In this document: positions 1 through 11,151 of the stretch, one piece after another
Layout of the letters: each line of letters begins with the position of its first letter
How positions within the stretch are numbered: position 1 is the first letter of the stretch
Assembly (NCBI RefSeq): GCF_963576545.1
Contig: NC_083648.1
Coordinates: 16,968,436-17,032,435, forward strand
Source of the DNA: Limanda limanda
Taxonomy: Eukaryota > Chordata > Actinopteri > Pleuronectiformes > Pleuronectidae
Length of the DNA: 64,000 nucleotides
Reading direction: 5' to 3'
Notes under the pieces: model-generated
The model's input: the letters and a program-made list of their open reading frames with translations, nothing else
Told to the model about the DNA's origin: nothing
Database searches by the model: none
Position numbers and translations under genes: made by a program

Positions 1-1
1 G

Positions 2-436
2 CAGCAGCAGATCCCGCAATTACGAGCGCAGCAACAGCTACTGGTGGGGAGCAGCTTGCCTATCAACTACTGCGCCAGCGGCTCAGGAGAGCTATGTAGA
101 TCTCACCAGGCTCCACTGCTGCAGCAGCAACAGCAAGAGCAGCAGCAGCAGCAGCAGCGGCAGCAACAAGGTGCACTGGAGCTCTGTCCCCAGCGTCCGC
201 AGCAGCAGCAGCAGCAGCAGCAGCAGCACTGGGAACAAGACCGCAATAAGTCTGGGAGGATCGGCGAGTCCCGCGTGCCCCCCCCGGTGACACAACAACA
301 GGCGTCCGCGGGGAACTCTTCTTCTGCGACCGGGAGCAACAGCAGCAGAGACAGCCCCAACTACGGCTCCAGCTATCACCTGTGGCCGGAGAGCCCGCAT
401 AAAGGCGAGGAGAGGATACGCATCGACCCCCATAAG
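2..436 (+). CDS. kcnn1: kcnn1 exon 1 (partial): polyglutamine N-terminal extension
   Basis: The frame is open from the left edge with no stop, so the start codon lies upstream of the window. It is low-complexity: Gln runs interrupted by Glu and Arg at about 119-170, a pure run of nine CAG codons at 200-226, and a Ser/Asn-rich stretch at 300-360. It ends in DPHK with donor AAG|GTAGCC after 436, phase 0, matching the phase-0 acceptor at 20737. PolyQ N-termini are characteristic of SK3 (KCNN3) and not of mammalian SK1, so this is an unusual attribute for an SK1-type gene. A shorter isoform from the Met at 20821 would omit this exon. Assignment to kcnn1 rests on phase, strand and the SK3 analogy; an intervening small exon in the 20.3-kb intron cannot be excluded. 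Confidence 0.72.
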
Positions 437-581
437 GTAGCCTGTTTTTTTTTGCACATTTCCCCGGTGGCGTGTCTTTGTTAATTACCCCCCCTCCTCC
501 CCGGTGATAAAAACAAAGTGGTTTAAACGTTTTCACTCAATGACCACGCCTGTCATATGGGGTTTGATATAACATTAGCCC

Positions 582-584
<3 letters not shown>

Positions 585-623
<39 letters not shown>
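585..623. repeat. (TG)n microsatellite
   Basis: A near-perfect TG dinucleotide run beginning about 150 bp after the exon 1 donor. It is inverted relative to the (CA)n tract at 827-902. Confidence 0.97.
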
Positions 624-626
<3 letters not shown>

Positions 627-823
627 TGTTCGTGCGCGTGTTTTGTTTGTGTGTGTAGCCTGCATGCGAAAGCGGGTGTTTGGATCGTCATTGCTTTTTC
701 ACCCCCCCTAAAAAATAACCGCACGGATGTTACTGTAACCCATGCGTGTGACATCGCCTATTCCTCCATCCAACCTTCTGTGTGTTCGGTTTGCTCACAC
801 GAGCACGCGCCTTTCCGCGGTCC

Positions 824-826
<3 letters not shown>

Positions 827-902
<76 letters not shown>
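827..902. repeat. (CA)n microsatellite, about 37 units
   Basis: An uninterrupted CA run. It creates long spurious open frames (poly Thr-His or Cys-Val) on both strands. Confidence 0.98.
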
Positions 903-904
<2 letters not shown>

Positions 905-2284
905 GTTCCATGTTGCAGTGTGTTGTTGTGGCTTTGGCTCAGTGCAAATATTCGGATGACGCCGCCTGGCAGCGGAATCAGAAAACAAAGCGAGTGGCTG
1001 TCTGCACACAGCGGAGGATGCTCGGGAGGCGTTTTCCTCTTGTTGCTGCTTCCAGACACACCGATCCTGACATAACGGTTGTAGCTTCGCACCGTCAGGC
1101 CTGTGTCGGTCGCAGCTGCTGCTCAGCACACTTCCAAACTCACTTTCCGCAGTAGTGTGTGTTCTACCTGTAGAGCCGGAGCAGTCCAGCGCCATGTCGT
1201 TCGAGCGGATTCTCATTGAACTTAAGGCGTTGTGTGGCTGTAAAGGCCTTTTTAACATCAGGCTCAGAAAGCAAGAGGGTAGGCGTGCTGATCGGATCAC
1301 AGAGTCTCTACGTGACGAATTGAAAATATCCTGAGGACATCATGTCAAGCAAAGTTTGTAGAAATGGGCTTTTTAATTATCCTTGAAGAAAACGAAATCA
1401 TAGGTTAGTGTGGTAACAAGTGGGAAGATGGTTCATTCCACCACTGAAAAAAAAAGCAAGTGTCCAATGACTTATTTTTTCTGAGTGAGCCAAGCTTGTT
1501 TGACCTCCGAGTACAAGTAACCTATTTAAAATGAGTGTCAGTGTAATAATTGACAGAGTGGGACGTCTGTGTTAAAATGAGAAAGGACAAAGACAAAGGA
1601 TGGATTTTTAGGGGCAAAATGAAAATAGTCTATTTGAACTGATTGTGGATACAGACCTCAGTATTGTTAGTGTTCAAGACAACAAGTTTATTTGGTACGG
1701 TTGGGATCTTTATGAGAAGTTAAATGCATCGTTGTTAACTCAACACCTCATTAGAGGAAATTAAAAGCCCTTTTCCTCCAAAGAGCCACCTGTCATTTCC
1801 CCTCAGAAATCGTATTGTCCAATCATGGCTAATCATTGGACATGCAGCTGCTCATTTTGCCCTTTTAAAGTCGGTTTTACATGTTTTTATTAGTTTTCTC
1901 CTCCATCTGCATTTCCCCGAGGTGAAGTTTTTAGAGGAGAGAAAGGAACAGGAGGCCTTGATGAGGGTGCAGCATCTAAATAAGTGCACCACCACCACAC
2001 TCCCTCTTTAAAATGCTGCAGCAGGGGCTGAGCTGGCACCAGTAGCTAAAGGTGGCTCATCAAACCACCTTGACATGACTGTTCTGAACTTGACTCAGTT
2101 TTAGAGCATCAGCAGAACAGTGAAATGACCAAACGACTGAAGACAAAGTAAACTTTCATTGTTTTTTTTCTCTTAGAGTTGCTCCATTCTTTTTCAAGCA
2201 AAAACGAAGCAGACAAATCTAGAATAGTGCAGCCAGTTGATCGTAAGATAACATATTGTTCATGTTTGAAATATCGAGTATTTC

Positions 2285-2520
2285 ACCTCCTTTGAGGTTA
2301 TGTTTTCAACTGCGTTTGGTTGTTAGCAGGATCACAGCAAACCACCAGACGGATTTCAATGAAATTGGGTTACAGGTTGGGTCACGGAAGAGCCCATTAC
2401 ATTTTTACTAATTCCCAAATTATGTATATTAATAGAAAACAATCTGACATATTTAGTGGACCGATATCTATCAGTGTGTTGGTGCAGCTTGATTGAATTT
2501 AAGGGGACTGGGCCTCGGCT
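2285..2520 (+). repeat. Dispersed teleost repeat, family A (copy 1, truncated)
   Basis: The segment reads through the family landmarks: a TTATGTTTTCA opening, a GCAGGAT motif, an ACGGATTTCAATGAAATT block, GGGTCACGGAAGAGCCCATTA, a GACCGATATCTAT block, and an ending with GAATTTAAGGGGACTGGGCC. It shares these blocks with the copies at 14.75, 50.13, 52.54 and 56.33 kb. I recall this as a very common fish interspersed repeat, but I cannot name its class with certainty. An internal part is missing between about 2405 and 2440. Confidence 0.7.
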
Positions 2521-4544
2521 GAGGTGTGAGCTCTTTCAAGTAACACCATGTACTGAGTCTCCCAGTTATCACCTTCACTTTGTTTAGCCTAATAAAAAAA
2601 CTACACATCCAACCACACACCACTACAACATGTGTGGTAAGAACGTCAGGATGCACTGACACTATTATTAATGCATACTATTCAATGAAATAGTCATATT
2701 GCTCTAATTATAGAGTAAAACCTCATTACAAAGACTAAAATAGATCAGCAGCTGGGACTTGAACACCCTGTAGGACTGCTACGTCTTTTTACTCCACTCT
2801 GTTTATCGTACCGGGAGATTTTTTCTTTGTCCTCTCCAAACTGATTTGAAGTAAAAAATGCAATAAAAAAGCTGGGAAACAATCTGAGACGTCGACATGC
2901 AGCAGTTTACGCTGGAGCCGCTGTGCAACGTTTACTTATTACGCAAGTATGACATAATCCCATTCCGGTCATGAAAGCGGAAATCAAAAAAAATCTTAGA
3001 AGTGCTCCCTTGACAGACTCTGCCTTAAGTATCAAACCGTTTCCACTCGCTCTGATCGGACCGCGCCAAGTATTCTGATACGGCTAGACGTGCTTATCCA
3101 TTCATGGATATTTGTGGGATCGCGGTTACATCTTATCGACTCGCCCCTTAATGAGACGGCCCCGACCCCCCACTCCCATTTGAAATCCCTTAAACAAAAC
3201 ACTTGTGACAGAACAAGCCTGATAAAGTGTATACGATTACAGTATCCCACAGCACGCCCTGAAACCCAATAGCCCGCCCCACTGAACTGATGGCAGGTAG
3301 TACGATATTGTGTCCTGCCTCAGTAACATTGTGCTTTGAAAGGTGCATCGCTGCTCCCATTGTGATAGGCTGTGTAAGTACTCTAATGCCTGCCACTTAC
3401 TGCTATGGTGATATCCCCTGCAGGGACACTGTACTAAATAAACATGGGTGGATTTGCAAGGCAGATGACTTTTTTTTTAAGGAAACACCGATGACGCGTC
3501 GAGCAGGAAACTGTGATTAATCACGTAGCGTTTGTCAGATTTGATGTCGTCAAGGGCCTGAAATGAACAGAGCTTTTCTGAGAGTGGAAAAATACGTGCA
3601 AGGTTAAAAAGAGGAGGAAACAAATGTCCCAGTAACATCAAGTGGGCTTTCTCTGTGGGGGTCCAAGCTTGATGAATCCATCCTGGTGAACTGTTATTGA
3701 CAAAATGGACCAATCTTTCAGTGCTCCAGCTAACACCTTCATTACTGATTATAATGTGGATCGTAAATACAGGAATGAATCATGCAACGTCTCTCTTGAA
3801 TTAATTCCTTTTCAAGATTGTAGTGGTAGTTGTGTCAATGGGCCATTTCCGATGGTTCATTTAGTTTAAAACCTCTAGTTATTAAATTAGCTATTTAAAA
3901 TATTAAATCTACCACCTTTTGAAAAGATTAAATTGCAGAATGTTTGGCATTTTTGTTTATAAAATATGACAAAAGACATTTTTTAATCAGTGATCAAAAG
4001 TGTTGGTGATAAAAGTCTTCAATCAATGGAATAATTGATGAAAAGCCTATCTTTTTTAGATAGGACAACTAAGCAGACACAACACAACAGTACAGAAGGT
4101 CTCAGACTGTTACTCAGCTTTGTATTTATTACAATTATTTTCATTTTTGATTCATTTAATCAAAATGTGAGCAAACAGTGACTATCGTCTTTCACAATCT
4201 CCCTTTGCCTAAACTGCTTGTTTTGTCCAATTAACACTCCAGCCCTTCCACTCAAATAATCACTTTACTTTCATAAAATAAAAGAAAAACTGTCTGGAAT
4301 TGGAATTAACGTTTGATATTTCTGCTTGAAAAATGACTTAAATGATCAGTGGATTTCTGATGCTGTTATTTATTATAAATACAAGAACTCTTTGTGCTTT
4401 ATATTCAATATTTACTAGTAAGCAGATAAATACATGTTTGTTATTTTGTAAACCAAACAGAGGAAATCAGAACTACGGTTAAAATGAAGAAGAACAAACA
4501 GGAAAAGTCCTGATCTAGTGCCATCGCTGTCCCGTAACTGAGAG

Positions 4545-4568
4545 TGTGTGTGTGTGTGTGTGTGTGTT
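4545..4568. repeat. (GT)n microsatellite
   Basis: Short GT run within intron 1; another short run lies at about 4780-4792. Confidence 0.9.
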
Positions 4569-5679
4569 TGTGTCAGACAGGTGCCAGCCCACCTTTCTGG
4601 AGAACATAAGGTTGTATGTGTCATTGCAGAATGGATGGCTTGAAAGGGGAGAATGGCTCTACCAGTAAAGCCTTTTGTGCCGCTCCTGCCAAACTGCAGC
4701 CCAACACGCGAAGAATCACCTATATGATCTAACAAAGGATATATCAAAGTGCCACTTGCAACCAAGTTAGTGTCTCTCTGTGTGTGTGTGTGTAAAAGCT
4801 TTGCAAAGTAGAGTGTGAATGATTTTCTTTCCCCGAGAAACATGAACGGCAACACTGACGAGCGTTTCCAGCAAAGAAAAGGCAAAGCAAACACTATTTT
4901 AAGAGTTTGGAATATATGCTGCTTTTCTTTCCAACGTTCAGCTTTTCTTCTCACTCAGATCATTTACTCTAGTTGCATTTGCTCTTGTCTGAATTAAGGG
5001 AAAAGTACAGAGGGAACCGAGCTGCCGACTCTCTTTAAAAAAGGAGTTTGTCTTATCAGTTGTGTGTTTGTGTTGGCTCCGCGGCAGCCCTGAGGTAACG
5101 CTGAACGCTGGAGCTCGGAACAATTGATGCCGACAGATCTGCGTACGGCCTTTTGATTTAGTGGCAGGCTCATGCCAGGAGAAACATTATGTTGATTTAA
5201 ACTTCCTCTATCGGTCATCTCTCTGCTGTTGTTACAGGGGCCTGCGTTTGTTTGGCTCTCATTAGGGCGTCCGTGTTTCCACTGCCTTCTGCGTCGGAGT
5301 CGGCGAGGGCAGCCAACACCTAGAATATAAACACACCCCGCTGAACAATTAAATGTCAGACAAGGGGCAGATCCCAGCTCACAGCCGACTGCTGGAGATG
5401 GAGGAGTGGCACTGCTGTAGATCTCTGATAGCGCTCACAATCCCATGAAGAGGGGGGGTAGGTGTGAGCTGTGGGAGCAGTGGGAGCCTCTTAGTTTCGG
5501 CTGCAGCTGGCAACACACAGGCAGTAAGTATGAACATGAAGCTCTTTTAATAATTGATTGCTGTTTTCCCTATTTTTTGTGTGCTGTGTTTAAGTGCAAG
5601 GCTGCATGCGCTCCGGCTCTGAAATAGATTTGTGTTACCATGTGTTGCTATGGAGAGATCAGCCCGGTATTGTGTAGCC

Positions 5680-5707
5680 GTCTCTCTCTCTCTCTCTCTC
5701 TCTCTCT
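5680..5707. repeat. (CT)n microsatellite
   Basis: CT/TC dinucleotide run in intron 1, with a short CA run at about 5838-5864 downstream. Confidence 0.9.
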
Positions 5708-6399
5708 GGGGTGTTGGGTTTGGTCAAAAGGAATCATGTGCAGAACAAGATTATCTTTTGGATTTACGATTCATTTCACACTTGCGTCCGACACACACTC
5801 GTGTACAGTATGGGGCTTGCACACATGTCCACATAACGCACACAGACACACACACACACACACATAGAGTGTAGGGCAGCCCACACATACACTGATGTTG
5901 CTGTTACCGGTGTTCAAATACTGCTCCACTTAATACAGTTCATTCGCTTTGCGTTTCATTTGAGTGAGCCGGCACAAGGAGAGGTGTATTGAATTACTTG
6001 CAGTCCAGTTGAATACAAAGAGTGGAAAGAAAGAGTGTTGGGGGTGGGTAGGTGGTGGTGGGTGGTGGGTGGGGGGGCCGGGGGGGGTTTCCCTCAGTCG
6101 CCGTCAGCTGCCTTGTTGCTTACCTCCTCCTCCGATGGTGGAGTCCCAGCCTGGCAGGCGTGTTCCCTCTGCCAGCAGTCGATGCAATTTGTAGCCGGAC
6201 TGTTCGATCTCTCCCGATGTTTCCCCCCTTCTCTAATGTGTGTAGTAACTTACGATGTTTTTCTAAACTCGGGTAGGCTTCACGGTGCCAAGTCCCCACC
6301 GTGCTTGCTTTAATAAATGACCACAGTTCATTTATATGGTAATTCCTGTGAGGCTCTAGCCAAGGGATGCCAGGCATATAATGTATCACCGCTATGCAT

Positions 6400-6670
6400 A
6401 TGCTTTATGGCTAATTAGGTTATTGATCTGAGGCTGTTTCTGCGTTAGGGCATGATCACAACACTAAAGACTATGAGTAATGCAGCTGTAAGCAGATATT
6501 TGTCATTCATTACGGAGCTGGGGCCCGATTCCGATGGACACTGATGGCTTCCGAGTGGATGTGTCTTGTAAATGCCGTGGATGTGTGAGCTCATTGAGTT
6601 GGTTAAACGCGGCGTTGGGTGGGAGAGCCGAGCGCGTTAATGATACGGGAGAGATGTGTGATTTCATCAT
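6400..6670. promoter_or_regulatory. Possible intronic regulatory element (motif-rich, low confidence)
   Basis: A moderately GC-balanced, repeat-free stretch. It contains an octamer-like ATGCATATGC (6394-6403), GCTAATTAGGTTATTGAT (homeodomain-type TAATTA core) at 6410-6427 and ATTAATGAT-like sites. Its complex, non-repetitive appearance resembles conserved non-coding elements in introns of neuronal genes. This is a visual impression only; no alignment was available. Confidence 0.2.
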
Positions 6671-7147
6671 CCCTCGCTCACACAATGGACCAACGCGTCG
6701 CTCGCAGCCTGCCCTTGAAGATGTACGTTTGGAAAGCCTCTCCATGGCATTGTGAAATTCCATACGGAGAGTGTTTGCTATGTGAGGCTGTGTGTGTGCG
6801 AGTGTGTGTGTGCGCTAGTCATGCATGTGACTCCATGTGTGTATATTCACGATGCGTAGCCCCCCTGCTCGGCCTTTGTGCTCCTTCACTGGATATGCTT
6901 CCCCCCCTTTTTTCTTGTCAGGTCTTTATGCCTTCAGGTCAGAGTTTAACTGCTGATCCCCCTGAGCTGCCGTACTACTTAATTTACAGCACATGATACA
7001 CAACCGTTCCCCCGGTAAAACTCAATCACAGCCTCCTCTGTCCACTGGTAAATATTCAGGGAAGAACAAAAAAACATCGCATGTAATCAGATCTATTCTG
7101 CTTTTCGCCGTTTATATCAAATGTGAGTTCTATTTGTTAACTGTATG

Positions 7148-7545
7148 GTCAAACAAATCAATCAATCAATCAATCAAATTTTATTTGTATAGCACCATAT
7201 TCACAAATCACAATTTGTCTAATAGGGCTTTAACATTGTGTGACGTCCTCTGTCCTTAACCCTCAGCAAGAGTCAGGAAAAACTACAAAAAAAAACCTGT
7301 TAAACAGGTTAAAAATACGTAGAAACCTCAGAGAGCCACGTGTGAGGGATCCCTCGTCCAGGACGGACAGAAGTGCAATAGATGTCAAGTGTAGGAAAAC
7401 ATCATCAAGATTAAAGTTTTTAATCTTTGATAGGGTAAACATTTTGAAGGATAACTTCAATACGGTATGTCAAGCAGTCCTGCTGCAATCATAGTCTACG
7501 GTCAGCAACCAGCAGGATCATGATCCACCATCCCGGTCAAATACA
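7148..7545 (-). mobile_element. L2-tailed retroelement (SINE/LINE relic), minus strand
   Basis: On the minus strand the element ends in GGTGCTATACAAATAAAATT followed by (TTGA)n, the 3' tail typical of fish L2-clade LINEs and SINEs that borrow that tail. The plus strand shows it as (AATC)n at 7159-7177, then the reverse complement of the tail. The body (GTAGAAACCTCAGAGAG block, GGGATCCCTCGTCCAGGACGG block) matches a repeat I recall as widespread in percomorph genomes. No ORF is preserved, so it is presumably non-autonomous or 5'-truncated. Confidence 0.75.
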
Positions 7546-7724
7546 TTTAATAATATGGAAATTAAAATAATTAACCAAACCTTGGATCAGCAGTGCTTTG
7601 TTTATGTATGTCTGCTGTATAGGAGTCTAAATGCCACCAAGAGGACCCCTTGTCCTGGCCCCTTTGCTTTTTACACTGAATTAAATAAGCCGACATTATA
7701 TTCTTCAAATAGCATGTTGCTGTT

Positions 7725-7990
7725 TGAAATCAGACACAATTCAGGTGCATCATCCCTTCGGAGGATCTGCCGCGACTAGACTCTCCCATTCCGAAGGCTC
7801 AGACGAATTTGGCGGACCCATGCCTCATCCCATCCCCGAGAAACAAAGGCTCAAACGGGTTGATACGCCTCAGGCCGACCTATCCCAGAATTCATTGCGC
7901 TTCAGAGCTGAACCGGTGTTCAAAGAGAAAGTGGCGCCGGCAAGCGACGAGATGTCCGGCGCTAAAGTGTTCGGCTTCGGCTCAGCTGAA
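7725..7990. other. GC-rich island with open frame, unidentified
   Basis: A roughly 265-bp block much richer in GC and CpG than the AT-rich surroundings. It carries an open plus-strand frame (7724-7993) and an 8-bp inverted repeat CCTTCGGA (7755-7762) / TCCGAAGG (7790-7797). I do not recognise the translation and see no splice sites of good quality around it. It may be a transposon relic, a retrocopied exon or a CpG-rich regulatory element. Confidence 0.35.
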
Positions 7991-8060
7991 TGATACACAT
8001 GTTAAATAATCAAGGGGGATTTTGAGATAAAACTTTCTCACTGTGTTCAACTGCAGCTCT

Positions 8061-8073
8061 GTTGCTAGGCGAC
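8061..8073. promoter_or_regulatory. RFX X-box-like motif
   Basis: GTTGCTAGGCGAC fits the X-box consensus RYYNYYN(1-3)RRNRAC recognised by RFX factors. It is embedded in a locally CpG-rich stretch (8050-8100). Functional use is unproven. Confidence 0.25.
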
Positions 8074-9704
8074 GGCCGTCAGGGCGGGACAAGCTGGTGA
8101 CACTGATCACAGGAATCCTCTGCAGACCGTCTCATTTCGGTTCGGCCTTCACGGTGCTAGAAGACGCTCTCCTCCGTGGAGCGTGAACTGGGACACGGCG
8201 TGATGTGTGACATCATGAGCGTTTTGTCGTGCCGTGCTCTCCCTTTCATACACACACACACAGATCGAGCTCTCTGCTGCTCCCCCTCCAACGTTACCAC
8301 TGCTCACACCTTTTACACAGATCGACGTGGCAGAATGAAGCTGTCACGTTCCTGCCTCCAACAGCCTTTATGAAGCTGGGCTCTGCTGCAGGGATGTGGG
8401 AGTCCTCTGCTCTCCCCGGCCACAGTGGCTCTTCTCCAACACACGAGCTTTCCACATTGAAACAGAAGATGCGCTGAATGAAGCTGCTTTCCTTCAGCTT
8501 TGTCAGCCCCCCCGCCCCCTTCCTTCTTTCTTTTCTTTGTTACCTCAAGTCACCTAGCAGGAGAATATGAAACAGCCTTCACCACAGCACCGGGGGTCTG
8601 CTGAAGTTGACTGCAGGCGATGTACGCTGCCGAAAAACATCTGTTCCGTGGGGCATTGTTCCGGAGTGCGTGTGTTTTTGCATGTTCATTTGTACCTGTG
8701 TTATTGTGTAAAGGGAAGCGGAGTGAGCGAGCGAGTGGGAGGATCGCTTCAGCATATCATTATCATGTGGACACCACGGCCTTCTGGTGGTAGAGGCCCC
8801 ATTAACTCCATCGCAGCTTCTAGTCATGTGGAAGACCCTCTCGCTGGAAGCTGTCGTCTTCTCCAAGAGCGATTTCCTGCTTGAGCCGCAGCATCTGGGC
8901 TCCGTGCTTAATTATGCATCTGCAGTCGTGTTTACAAAGAGAGCGAACGCACCGTGTGTGTGTTGCTTGTTGTGCGTGTGTTTTTCCGGATCTGTACTGT
9001 TTGGTGCTTGAATGGATAAAAAAGCATCAGTTTTATAACAATAAATGAATGCTATTTTTATTCATCGCATTTGGTTTGTGAGCGTTCACACAATGCTGAC
9101 ACGCTGACATTAGGAAAATGTAACGCCTGTTTTCCTCCCTCCCTCTCTCCACCTCCCTGTGTTTCTCTCGGGTTTATGTTAGTGGTTTCTATGGTGTTTG
9201 GCTCTCTGCGTGTTGTTGTTCCTATACAGCTCCGCCAGCTTCCATTATCGGCCTCCCTCTGACTGTTAACCCCTTAATGGTCCGGCGGCCTGCGCACTTC
9301 CCCTTTTGTCACTGCCATTTTCTCTTTAACCCTTTCACGGACAAAGCTGCCTCCCATCTCTCTCCTCTCTCCCTTTCTTTGCGAGTCCATTTTCGAGCGC
9401 TCGTTTCCGCTCCCCAGTCACCTCTTCTTCTTCTTTGTCAGACGAGGAAAAAGGCTTTTTTAAAAAGCTGAATCAATTTACATTAAAGGGCCCAAGGGGC
9501 ATTAGAAAACTGCAGCACTTAATTTCATGACACAAAAAAAAAAAAAATGAGCCAGGGAGGGAAACTGTAGCTGGAGGCTGTCGGCACAATACCCAGAACT
9601 TTTATCATGTGAGACGTAAGAGACGAGCACGAAAGACTGAGTGTAGTACAGTGTGCTGGTTCTATGGTTCACCCGCCTGAAAACAAGACGACATGCAATG
9701 TGTG

Positions 9705-9970
9705 TGTACTTGTACTTATATGTTTGTGAGGACCATTTGGAGCATAGACCTTACAGAGTGACGATATCTTTGTAAAGTGAGAACATTTTGGCTGGTTCTC
9801 AGGGTTAGGCCTGGTTTTAGGGTTAGAATTAGATAAAGGTTAGGGTTAGGCATTCAGCTGTGATGGTTAAGGTTAGCGTAAGGGGCTGGCAAATATATTA
9901 TACCAATGACTGTCCTCACTCAGATAGAAGTACAATAATATGTATGTATGTGTGTGTCTATGTGTGTCTT
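9705..9970 (+). repeat. Dispersed teleost repeat with GGTTAG-rich core
   Basis: Contains TTTGTGAGGACCATTTGGAG, a core of degenerate GGTTAGGGTTAG units at about 9800-9880, a GATGGTTAAGGTTAG block, and an ending TGTCCTCACTCAGATAGAAG followed by GT-rich sequence. I recall this layout as a common fish interspersed repeat. The telomere-like units are imperfect and belong to the repeat. Confidence 0.7.
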
Positions 9971-11114
9971 CCCGAGGCCTCTGTGGCTGAATACAAATGG
10001 GCTGCTTTTCCAACTGGCCTCTGTTTCACTTCACCAGAGAAAAATTGGGGTTCAGAGCCAGATAAGGATATTCAATTAGCCCGAGTCTCTGGGAGACGGC
10101 TGCAGCAGTCGGAGCGCGCAGCAGCCGGGTGACATATGGTAAGGGCTCTCTGTTAGAGTGGAGCAGCAAAGAAACCTGATATCTTCTCATTTCATCTTGT
10201 CACTGTTTCAGTAATCTTCCTGTTGGAATGTCAAACCTATACTGTCTGCTCCGGGAGATATCTTTTTTTTTTTTTTTTTCTCATTGTGAAGGTCTCGTCT
10301 TGGAAAAACGAAAATGGAAGATAACCCGAACACAGGGAGTGAGACTGAATACTTTTCAGATTAGCGCAATTTGAGACATTATCGTACGTTATTGGTGTTT
10401 TTATTTTCCGCACAAATCTGAACTCGAGTGCAAAGAAACCCTGTTGATGTCATTCATTTGTATTTACAGATGATATATATATCCGCTGGAAGACATTGCT
10501 CCAAAAAAGGAAACTCCCCTGATTCCCCATCACCTTCCCTTTCACTCTCCCTCCTGTCCTCCAGCGTCTCCCGTTGGCTCGTGTCCTCCTCCCGTCATAA
10601 ATCTGCAGCGCGACGTAGCCAGGCAACTCTCCGCTCAATCTTTACTGAGTTTGTTGCGCTATCGATCTATCCCGTGCTATAGGTTGTCCTGGATTCTCGC
10701 GCCGCTATTGATGTCTTTACCTTGGGAGGGGGGGGAAGGGGGGCGGCTAAACTGCCTCAGCCTAAATTTATGGGGGGGCTCCTTTTCAAATGACTTACAA
10801 TCGCCTCACAATGAAAATAGAGGTTGTCAGACGGCGGCATTTATTCATCGATGCCGAAGCTGGTCCTCGCAGCTGTGAGTGCAGTTTGATGGGGCGGGGG
10901 GGTGGGGTGGTAAAGATTGTGGGATTGAGTTGTGGGTTATGGAGCACTTAAGGGCGATAATCTCTGTGAGGAATATGTGGCCACTCAGGTCCGGTTGGGA
11001 AGTCAAATAGCCGCCAGGGGAACAGTCACCTAATCAAGATGGTTTAGTCTTCAGGGTCCACACAAGCTGGGCTGTATATCAAGCTCCCTCGGTTTGGTGT
11101 GTTTTCAGTGTGTT

Positions 11115-11115
<1 letters not shown>

Positions 11116-11150
<35 letters not shown>
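11116..11150. repeat. (GT)n microsatellite
   Basis: Uninterrupted GT run of about 17 units. Confidence 0.97.

Positions 11151-11151
<1 letters not shown>

Noticed and set aside
63..536. Long minus-strand open frames across kcnn1 exon 1 (poly-Ala, poly-Leu, poly-Cys)
   Set aside because: Antisense shadows of the CAG repeats; no independent homology or splice support.
588..1300. Open frames of Cys-Val or Thr-His repeats on both strands
   Set aside because: Produced by (TG)n and (CA)n microsatellites, which lack stops in some frames.
4415..4954. 179-codon minus-strand open frame
   Set aside because: Passes through GT/CA repeats, has no recognised domain and no codon or splice support.
5445..5555. 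Possible alternative exon with donor GCA|GTAAGTATG
   Set aside because: A good-looking donor alone, with no matching acceptor or SK homology in the translation.
9790..9890. Possible interstitial telomeric array
   Set aside because: Units are degenerate and embedded in a dispersed repeat with its own flanks; no (TTAGGG)n array of meaningful length.
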